This document shows, piece by piece, positions 1 to 5,503 of a stretch of 5,503 nucleotides of DNA (positions are counted from its first letter, which is position 1; each line of letters begins with the position of its first letter). Under the pieces are notes generated by a model. It saw only the letters and a list, made by a program, of their open reading frames with translations, was not told the DNA's origin and did not search any database. Both the position numbers and the translations under genes were made by a program. The DNA is from Candidatus Manganitrophaceae bacterium (lineage in GTDB: Bacteria > Nitrospirota > Nitrospiria > SBBL01 > Manganitrophaceae), in assembly GCA_004297235.1 (NCBI GenBank), contig SCUR01000091.1, forward strand, positions 1 to 5,503. The letters are read 5' to 3'.

Positions 1-2
1 CC

Positions 3-1214
<1,212 letters not shown>

Positions 1215-1238
1215 TACAAACAAAATGCGGTGTTGATC

Positions 1239-1267
1239 GGGGCGCACAGGGGTGCGCCCCTTTTTTT
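1239..1267 (+). terminator. Rho-independent terminator of the malic enzyme gene
   Basis: A perfect 9-bp GC-rich stem (1239-1247 paired with 1252-1260, GGGGCGCAC/GTGCGCCCC) has a 4-base loop (AGGG) and is followed at once by seven T residues at 1261-1267. It lies 24 bases after the malic enzyme stop. Read on the minus strand, the same hairpin has no T-run after it, so it is a one-way terminator. It also sits past the end of the convergent metal-transport operon, where the hairpin could still limit read-through. Confidence 0.93.
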
Positions 1268-1291
1268 GCCGCTGTTCGAAATCCGCGGTGA

Positions 1292-2131
1292 CTAGACTGC
1301 CGGGGTTTCTCTTTGGAGCAACTTGGTTTTTCTGCGCTTCGGCGAGAAGAGGACGGAAAGGAAAAAGAGGAGCGCCGCGAGGAGGACGATCGTCGAGCCG
1401 GAGGGGAGATCGAACCAGTAGGAGAGGATTACCCCTGCCCAGGAGGAGGAGATGCCGATCAGGATCGAGATCGTCAGCATCGTCCGCATCTTCGTCGCCC
1501 ACTGCTGGGCCGCCGCCGCCGGAATGACCAGGAGCGCGAAGACCAAGATCGCTCCGACCGCCTGAAGAGAAATCACGATCGTCAACGAGATGAGGTTCAG
1601 CAGCAGGAAAAAGAGATTGCGGGCCGGAATGCCGCTCGCTTCCGCCATCTCCTGGTCGAACGAGATAAAGTGAAATTCTTTGAAAAAGAGAAAGATCGTC
1701 AGGAGAATGCCGAACGAGAGGAGGAGGATCACGTTTAAATCGGAGCGGGTGACCGAGAGGATGCTTCCGAACAGATAGCCGTAGACCTCCGGATTATAGG
1801 CTTTCATCAGGCCGATGAACAGAATGGCGAGCGCCATCGTCAAGGTGTAGAAGATCCCGATGGAGACGTCGGGCTTCATCTTTCCGGTCTGTTGCAGGAA
1901 GCCGGTAATCCAGACGGTGGAAAGGCCGAAGACGACCGCCATAAAAAGGGGATTCAATCCCACAAGAAAGGCGAGGGTCACGCCTGCGAAGGCGGCGTGC
2001 GCCGTCCCGGCCCCGATAAATGAAAGCCCCTTCAACACGACAAAAACGCCGATCACCGAGCAGACCAATCCGATCAGAAAAGAAGCGAGCAGCGCGCGCT
2101 GCATAAAGCCGTATGAAAACATTTCAAACAT
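1292..2131 (-). CDS. znuB: Zinc/manganese-type ABC transporter permease (ZnuB-like, ABC-3 family)
   Basis: This 279-residue inner-membrane protein would form the metal channel of an ABC importer. It has the usual length of the ABC-3 family and is almost entirely hydrophobic. Transmembrane-rich stretches fall near residues 13-35, 40-78, 90-108, 134-150, 172-207, 220-240 and 245-265. Family-typical stretches include GLSFIGAGTAHAAFAGV (about 35-51), DVSIGIFYT (about 88-96), and a C-terminal half with ALLVIPAAAAQ after the AVGAILVFALL helix. The tail is short and basic (SPKRRKTK). The ATG at 2131 is preceded by AGGA (complement of 2138-2141) with 6-base spacing, which supports this start. It is the last gene of the operon and is separated from the ATPase gene by about 115 bp of repeat-rich DNA. 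The family assignment is firm. Zinc rather than manganese or iron is inferred mainly from the binding protein. Confidence 0.9.
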   Translation of the reverse strand: MFEMFSYGFMQRALLASFLIGLVCSVIGVFVVLKGLSFIGAGTAHAAFAGVTLAFLVGLNPLFMAVVFGLSTVWITGFLQQTGKMKPDVSIGIFYTLTMALAILFIGLMKAYNPEVYGYLFGSILSVTRSDLNVILLLSFGILLTIFLFFKEFHFISFDQEMAEASGIPARNLFFLLLNLISLTIVISLQAVGAILVFALLVIPAAAAQQWATKMRTMLTISILIGISSSWAGVILSYWFDLPSGSTIVLLAALLFFLSVLFSPKRRKTKLLQRETPAV

Positions 2132-2147
2132 TTAAGATCCTAAAATG

Positions 2148-2242
2148 ACGTGAGGCGTTAGGCGTGAGGCGTAAGGGGTAAGGTCAAGAGATTTAAATCT
2201 TTTACCCCTGACGCCTCACGTTCCCTTCTTTGTCGCCTCACG
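2148..2242. repeat. Intergenic heptamer repeat and nested long hairpin between znuC and znuB
   Basis: Five consecutive 7-base units occupy 2150-2184: GTGAGGC, GTTAGGC, GTGAGGC, GTAAGGG and GTAAGGT. The stretch 2163-2181 pairs with 2202-2220 at 18 of 19 positions, with one mismatch (A2173/G2210). The loop contains the perfect 12-bp palindrome AGATTTAAATCT at 2189-2200. A second, outer pair, CGTGAGGCG at 2149-2157 and CGCCTCACG at 2234-2242, encloses the whole unit. The element fills nearly the entire gap between the two genes. It resembles short dispersed palindromic (REP-like) elements. It could stabilise the upstream mRNA or lower znuB expression, but no function can be shown from this sequence. 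No T-run follows the hairpin on the minus strand, so it does not look like a terminator. Confidence 0.85.
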
Positions 2243-2246
2243 GAAT

Positions 2247-3071
2247 TTAGTGGTGATGGTGGTCGCTCATGATGACATAGGGGCCCTTCTCGCGCTCGGC
2301 GAGGATGATCTCCTTGCCGTAGACGCGGGAGAGGATTTCCTGTTTCAGAATCTCGTGCGGCGGGCCCTTGCCGTAGAGCCGGGTTTTTAACAGAACGAGA
2401 GAGTCGACGACGGGGCTGATGATGTTGATGTCGTGCGTGACGAAGACGATCGTCAGACCGTAGTCCTGATGCAGTCGCCGGATCAGATCGATCAGATGGT
2501 GCTGCGCGGTGGCGTCGATTCCTGTGGTCGGCTCGTCGAGTAAAAGAATCTGGGGCCGCTGCGCCAGGGCCCGCGCGATGAGGACCCGCTGCTGCTGCCC
2601 TCCGGAGAGGCTTCCGAAGGGGAGCTCTTTCAACGGCGCCACGCCGACCGCCTGCAGCGATTCGAGCACAATCTCCCGGTCGGCCTTGGACGGCCGGCGA
2701 AAGAGGCCGATCGCGGCATAGCGCCCCATCATCACCACCTCCCAGGCGGTGATCGGGTAGTGCGGATCGATCATCTCTTTTTGTGGAAGATAGCCGATTC
2801 GGGCGCGATGCTCGCAGCGGAGCGCGTGGCATTCGCAGTCAAAGATCTGGACGCTTCCCGAAACGGGATGAACGAGGCCGAGGATCGCTTTGAGAAATGT
2901 TGTTTTTCCGGAGCCGTTCGGCCCGATGATCCCGGCGAACTCCCCTTCCTTGATGTCGAGGGTGATCTCCTCCAAGGCGACCCGGTTTGCAAAGGCGAAC
3001 GTGGCGTGCGCGAAATGGATGATCGGATGAACGGCGGCGACGATCGCGTCGGATCGGTGTGAGTGGGCCAT
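2247..3071 (-). CDS. znuC: Metal ABC transporter ATP-binding protein (ZnuC-like)
   Basis: This cytoplasmic ATPase powers metal import through the permease encoded downstream. All nucleotide-binding motifs are present in its 274 residues: Walker A GPNGSGKTT at 50-58, Q-loop YLPQ at 94-97, signature LSGGQQQR at 155-162, Walker B ILLLDEPTTG at 175-184, and the H-loop THD at 212-214. The start overlaps the znuA stop by one base (TAATG). It has a GGAAGG ribosome site (complement of 3078-3083) 6 bases upstream, so it is probably translationally coupled. Three things are odd. The N-terminus (MAHSHRSDAIVAAVHPIIHFAH) is extended and His-rich. Residues 79-88 hold a Cys/His cluster, CECHALRCEH, in the loop before the Q-loop. 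The protein ends in four histidines after SD. These could bind zinc, but that is inference. The family call is very secure; the metal specificity is less so. Confidence 0.93.
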   Translation of the reverse strand: MAHSHRSDAIVAAVHPIIHFAHATFAFANRVALEEITLDIKEGEFAGIIGPNGSGKTTFLKAILGLVHPVSGSVQIFDCECHALRCEHRARIGYLPQKEMIDPHYPITAWEVVMMGRYAAIGLFRRPSKADREIVLESLQAVGVAPLKELPFGSLSGGQQQRVLIARALAQRPQILLLDEPTTGIDATAQHHLIDLIRRLHQDYGLTIVFVTHDINIISPVVDSLVLLKTRLYGKGPPHEILKQEILSRVYGKEIILAEREKGPYVIMSDHHHH

Positions 3072-4033
3072 TATCGACCTTCCAGTGCCCGAATGAGGGT
3101 TTCGGTGTTGGTGCGGATCAGGTCGATATAGGTCTCCGTCCCCGGAACGGCGCCCGGAAGCGGGGAGAGAACGACGACCGCGGCGCCCGTTTCCTCCGCG
3201 AGCGTTTGAGGGATCTTTGGGTTGAGCTGGGGTTCCGAAACGATCACCTTGACCTTCTCCCGTTCCATCAATTTAATCAGATCGCCCATATGTTTGGCCG
3301 ACGGTTCCGTTCCGACCTGCGTTAAGATGTCTCCCTTGATCACGAAGCCGAACCGGCGCGCATAATAAGGCCAGGCCGGATGATGGGTGACGATGTTCCG
3401 ATTGGCCAACTGGCTCACCTGCTTCTTCAGCTCCGATTCGAGCGACTCGAGCTCCATGATGTACCGGGACTGATTCCGCATGTATTCGGCCTTGTGCGCC
3501 GGATCGACGTCGATCAACCCTTCCGTAATATGCCTGACCATTATTTTAGCATTTTCCGGGTCGAGCCAGATATGGGGATTCCCCATCGTGTGCTGTTCTT
3601 TAAATGCATGCTGCCGGTCGATCGTCTCGTCGCGGCGGTCGTGGTCGTTCCTTTCGGCGTGGTCGCGGATGAGCCCGACCCCGTCGGAGGTGGTCACGAT
3701 TTTCAAATCGGGCCGATCTGCGTTTTTAATGAGCGAATTGACCCAGATCTCCAGCCCCAATCCGATTTTGACCAACAGATCGGCCCGCTTCACGGCGAGA
3801 ATATCGCTTGGTTTGGGGGTGTAGGTGTGTTCGCTCTCCAGACCGGTGATCAGCGACTTCACCTCGACATAAGGCCCGCCGACCTGTTCGGTGAAATCTT
3901 TGAGGACCGGGAGGGTCACCACCACCGGAATCTTTTCTTCCGCATGGAGTCCGATCGGAAAGAGAAGGAGGCTTCCCAGGAGGAGAAGAACCGCTTGAGA
4001 GGGAGATTTTTTATCGCGTCGGCCGAAACGCAT
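3071..4033 (-). CDS. znuA: Periplasmic zinc-type metal-binding protein of an ABC importer (ZnuA/TroA family)
   Basis: This protein captures divalent metal in the periplasm and delivers it to the permease. Of its 320 residues, the first 31 form a Sec signal peptide: a basic start (MRFGRRDKK), a Leu-rich core and a type I site after LHA. No lipobox Cys is present. The mature part has cluster A-1 landmarks: EHTYTPKPSDI (H69), NPHIWLDPENA (H154), HHPAWPYYARRFG (H218 aligns with the third zinc histidine of ZnuA) and VSEPQLNPK (about 265-273). A His/Asp-rich loop at about 124-154 (H125, H131, H142, H148) is typical of zinc-type members. Three histidines rather than His/His/Glu/Asp favour zinc over manganese. 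Near the C-terminus, the family's common Asp (in VLDPLG) reads VLSPLP, so Ser290 takes that place. An in-frame TGA lies upstream of the ATG and the ribosome site is weak. It is the first gene of the operon. Confidence 0.92.
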   Translation of the reverse strand: MRFGRRDKKSPSQAVLLLLGSLLLFPIGLHAEEKIPVVVTLPVLKDFTEQVGGPYVEVKSLITGLESEHTYTPKPSDILAVKRADLLVKIGLGLEIWVNSLIKNADRPDLKIVTTSDGVGLIRDHAERNDHDRRDETIDRQHAFKEQHTMGNPHIWLDPENAKIMVRHITEGLIDVDPAHKAEYMRNQSRYIMELESLESELKKQVSQLANRNIVTHHPAWPYYARRFGFVIKGDILTQVGTEPSAKHMGDLIKLMEREKVKVIVSEPQLNPKIPQTLAEETGAAVVVLSPLPGAVPGTETYIDLIRTNTETLIRALEGR

Positions 4034-4042
4034 CCGGAATAA

Positions 4043-4069
4043 ATAACATCATTGCGATTGATATGTCAA
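4043..4069 (-). promoter_or_regulatory. Candidate promoter and overlapping dyad for the znuA-znuC-znuB operon
   Basis: On the minus strand a perfect -35 hexamer TTGACA (complement of 4064-4069) is followed after 15 bases by TGTTAT (complement of 4043-4048), a 4-of-6 match to the -10 consensus. The spacing is short and other -10 choices score worse. Inside it lies a degenerate dyad, TGACAT-N13-ATGTTA, with ATCAAT/AATGAT nearer the centre. This is the right place for a metal-responsive repressor such as Zur, but I cannot match it to a known Zur box. Transcription would begin only a few bases before the znuA ATG, which agrees with the weak ribosome site. Confidence 0.35.
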
Positions 4070-4085
4070 TTTAATTGCGGAGGGC

Positions 4086-4139
4086 TGTCGGTAGCATATG
4101 AAATGTCCGCCTTCTGTAGCAAGTGAAATGTCCGCTTTT
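4086..4139 (+). repeat. Left terminal inverted repeat of the insertion sequence, with two tandem units
   Basis: Aligned with the reverse complement of the right end using one gap, about 43 of 55 positions agree. Within it, two 20-base units at 4091-4110 and 4116-4135 match at 18 of 20 positions (GTAGCA-NN-TGAAATGTCCGC), with a 25-base period. They probably serve as transposase binding sites; that role is inferred from their position and symmetry. Confidence 0.85.
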
Positions 4140-4172
4140 AGGGGAGAGAGGAGTAAGCTGGTGTTTTCTTTG

Positions 4173-4178
4173 AGGAGG
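4173..4178 (+). promoter_or_regulatory. Strong ribosome binding site that fixes the transposase GTG start
   Basis: The perfect Shine-Dalgarno core AGGAGG lies 7 bases before the GTG at 4186. This supports the GTG over the next in-frame ATG, which is codon 15. Confidence 0.85.
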
Positions 4179-4185
4179 ACACCTG

Positions 4186-5388
4186 GTGGAAGAAAGGTCT
4201 TACTCAGTCTCCCAAGTGGAGCGGGCGATGAAAGTACAAGAGGTAATACTAAGAGCGATCGATGGGCGACTGAAGTGGTACGAAGCGGCGCAGATACTGG
4301 GGATCTCGGATCGGCAGATGCGGCGATGGAAGATTCGCTATGAGCGATTCGGCTATGACGGGCTTCTGGATCGGAGGCAGAAGCGGCCGTCTGAGAAGCG
4401 GGTCGCAGTGGAAGTCGTTCAGAAAGTCCTGACACTTTATCGGGAGCGTTATTTTGACTTCAATGTCTTACATTTTCATGAGAAGCTCAAAGAGAAGCAC
4501 GAGATTGATCTGTCATACACCTGGGTGAAGAATGCCCTGCAGACGGCAGGACTTCTCTCCAAAGGGTCCCGACGAGGCGTTCACCGCAAAGCGCGCCCTC
4601 GCAGGCCGCTGCCCGGCATGCTCCTGCACACCGATGCGAGCACCCATGCCTGGATTCCCGAGATAGAAGGTCAGCAAGATCTGATAGCCGTACTCGATGA
4701 CGCCACCAGCGAGACGTATTACGCGCAATTTGTCCCACAAGAGAGCACAGCGACCATGATGGCCGGCATAAAAGCGGTGATAGAACAGAAGGGCCTCTTT
4801 TGCGCCCTTTATACCGATCGGGCTAGCCATTTTATCACCACCCGCAGCGGCGTTAGTCCCCATCGTCCGCAGCAGGCCGCAGCCCTCACCCAAATCCAGC
4901 GGGCACTGGGGCAGTTGCAAATTGAGTTGATCTGTGCAAACTCGCCGGAGGCGCGGGGGCGGATGGAGCGATTATGGGAAACCTGGCAGGGGCGCCTTCC
5001 CCAGGAATTACGTCTGGCGGGGATCACCACGTGGGAGGGGGCCAATGCCTTCTTGACTCAACAGTGGGTTCCGTTTCACAACCGGACCTGGAGTGTAAAA
5101 CCCAGCGGGGAAGGCAGCACCTTTGTCCCCTACACAGGAGATGCGCTTAATCGGATTTTTGCCCTGCAGCATGATCGCGTCGTTGGAAACGACAACTGCG
5201 TGGAATTCGAGAAGCGTCGCCTGCAAATCTCAAAATCTGCGTGGCGTCTGAGTTATGCCAAATGCAGGGTCAAAATCTATGAGCATCTGGATGGAACGCT
5301 GAGCATCGGACATGGACCCCATACCTTGGGATACTATGACGCGCAAGGAAGTCTGCTTGTAAAGAAACCGGTGGGAGTGGTGGTATAG
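4186..5388 (+). CDS. DDE transposase of an IS1202/ISNCY-type element
   Basis: This 400-residue enzyme would cut and join the element's ends. An N-terminal helix-turn-helix region at about 17-63 (RAIDGRLKWYEAAQILGIS, then DRQMRRWKIRYERFG and GLLDRR) is followed by a second helical DNA-binding region to about 125 and a basic linker (RRGVHRKARPRR, 129-140). An RNase H-fold catalytic core comes next. Likely catalytic acids are D150 (LLHTDAS), D211 (LYTDRASHF) and E261 (ANSPEARGRMER). LDDATSE at 170-176 is also typical of integrase-type cores. The spacing between the second Asp and the Glu is 49 residues, longer than the 35 of IS3-type enzymes and consistent with the IS1202-like group. A beta-rich C-terminal tail at about 340-400 follows. 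It starts at GTG with a strong ribosome site and ends 60 bases before the right inverted repeat. No frameshift or internal stop is seen. Confidence 0.9.
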   Translation: MEERSYSVSQVERAMKVQEVILRAIDGRLKWYEAAQILGISDRQMRRWKIRYERFGYDGLLDRRQKRPSEKRVAVEVVQKVLTLYRERYFDFNVLHFHEKLKEKHEIDLSYTWVKNALQTAGLLSKGSRRGVHRKARPRRPLPGMLLHTDASTHAWIPEIEGQQDLIAVLDDATSETYYAQFVPQESTATMMAGIKAVIEQKGLFCALYTDRASHFITTRSGVSPHRPQQAAALTQIQRALGQLQIELICANSPEARGRMERLWETWQGRLPQELRLAGITTWEGANAFLTQQWVPFHNRTWSVKPSGEGSTFVPYTGDALNRIFALQHDRVVGNDNCVEFEKRRLQISKSAWRLSYAKCRVKIYEHLDGTLSIGHGPHTLGYYDAQGSLLVKKPVGVVV

Positions 5389-5448
5389 CTTACAGGAAGG
5401 TCGGCAGAACCCCGGCAACCCTGCTTGTGGAGGAATCAGGGAGAGATC

Positions 5449-5503
5449 AAAACCGGACAGATCATTTGCTATAAAAACCGGACATCTTGATTTGCTACCA
5501 ACA
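5449..5503 (-). repeat. Right terminal inverted repeat of the insertion sequence, with two tandem units
   Basis: AACCGGACA occurs at 5451-5459 and 5476-5484. Each copy is followed by ATTTGCTA, at 5464-5471 and 5490-5497, giving two units with a period of 25-26 bases, as at the left end. The motif reads CCGG here where the left end has CCGC, so the two ends are related but not identical. The 60 bases between the transposase stop and this repeat (5389-5448) hold nothing I can identify. Confidence 0.85.

Larger units (their letters stand above)
4086..5503 (+). mobile_element. Complete IS1202/ISNCY-type insertion sequence
   Basis: The element is 1418 bp, bounded by TGT...ACA. It carries one transposase gene flanked by imperfect terminal inverted repeats of 54/55 bp: TGTCGGTAGCA at the left and the complement TGTTGGTAGCA at the right. 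The right repeat ends exactly at the last base of the window. The left end lies 52 bp upstream of the znuA start codon, and the transposase reads away from znuA. The transposase is uninterrupted and has all three acidic catalytic residues, so the copy may be active. Target-site duplication cannot be tested because the right flank is outside the window. The left flank ends in AGGGC. Family placement rests on the transposase and is from memory. Confidence 0.85.

Noticed and set aside
2163..2220. Hairpin between znuC and znuB as an intrinsic terminator
   Set aside because: No T-run follows the stem on the minus strand, and the downstream gene belongs functionally to the same transporter.
2158..2832. 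Minus-strand open frame of 224 codons overlapping znuC in another frame
   Set aside because: Arg/Pro-rich shadow of znuC that runs into the intergenic repeat. It has no motif or ribosome site.
3380..4042. Plus-strand open frame of 220 codons opposite znuA
   Set aside because: It is fully antisense to a clear ZnuA-family gene, with no recognisable domain.
4075..4102. Hybrid promoter for the transposase across the IS left junction (TTGCGG, 16 bases, TATGAA)
   Set aside because: Only 3 of 6 and 4 of 6 matches. Too weak to annotate.
4091..4135. Short repeated units as a CRISPR array
   Set aside because: Only two units with a 5-base gap, matched by inverted copies at the other IS end. They are terminal repeats of the element.
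5389..5448. Possible hairpin or small gene after the transposase stop
   Set aside because: Only a 4-bp GCAG/CTGC pairing was found, with no T-run and no ribosome site plus open frame.

Overview
The window looks like chromosomal DNA from a GC-rich, Gram-negative bacterium. The metal-binding protein has a Sec signal peptide with a type I cleavage site (LHA/EEK) and no lipobox, which suggests a true periplasm. I cannot place the taxon from sequence alone. A Nitrospirota or deltaproteobacterial-type lineage is only an impression.

Layout, left to right. (1) 1-1214, plus strand: the C-terminal roughly 400 residues of a malic enzyme whose beginning lies outside the window, closed by a textbook intrinsic terminator at 1239-1267. 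(2) 1292-4033, minus strand: a three-gene metal-uptake ABC operon transcribed leftward, convergent with the malic enzyme. Its order is znuA-like periplasmic binding protein, znuC-like ATPase, znuB-like permease. The first two genes overlap by one base (TAATG). The last two are separated by about 115 bp holding a heptamer repeat and a long hairpin. (3) 4034-4085: a short upstream region with a consensus -35 hexamer and a degenerate dyad. (4) 4086-5503: a complete-looking insertion sequence of the IS1202/ISNCY type with a 400-codon DDE transposase. Its ends are imperfect inverted repeats of about 55 bp, each containing two tandem binding-site-like units. The right inverted repeat ends exactly at the last base of the window.

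How the parts work together: ZnuA would capture zinc (or a related divalent metal) in the periplasm and deliver it to the ZnuB channel, with ZnuC driving import by ATP hydrolysis. The malic enzyme is unrelated central metabolism (malate to pyruvate). The insertion sequence landed 52 bp before the znuA start codon, just upstream of the probable promoter, so it may have altered control of the operon.

I found no clear new defence or mobile system. The most unusual points are a Cys/His cluster plus His-rich termini in the ATPase, the repeat/hairpin element inside the zinc operon, and the two-unit architecture of the IS ends.
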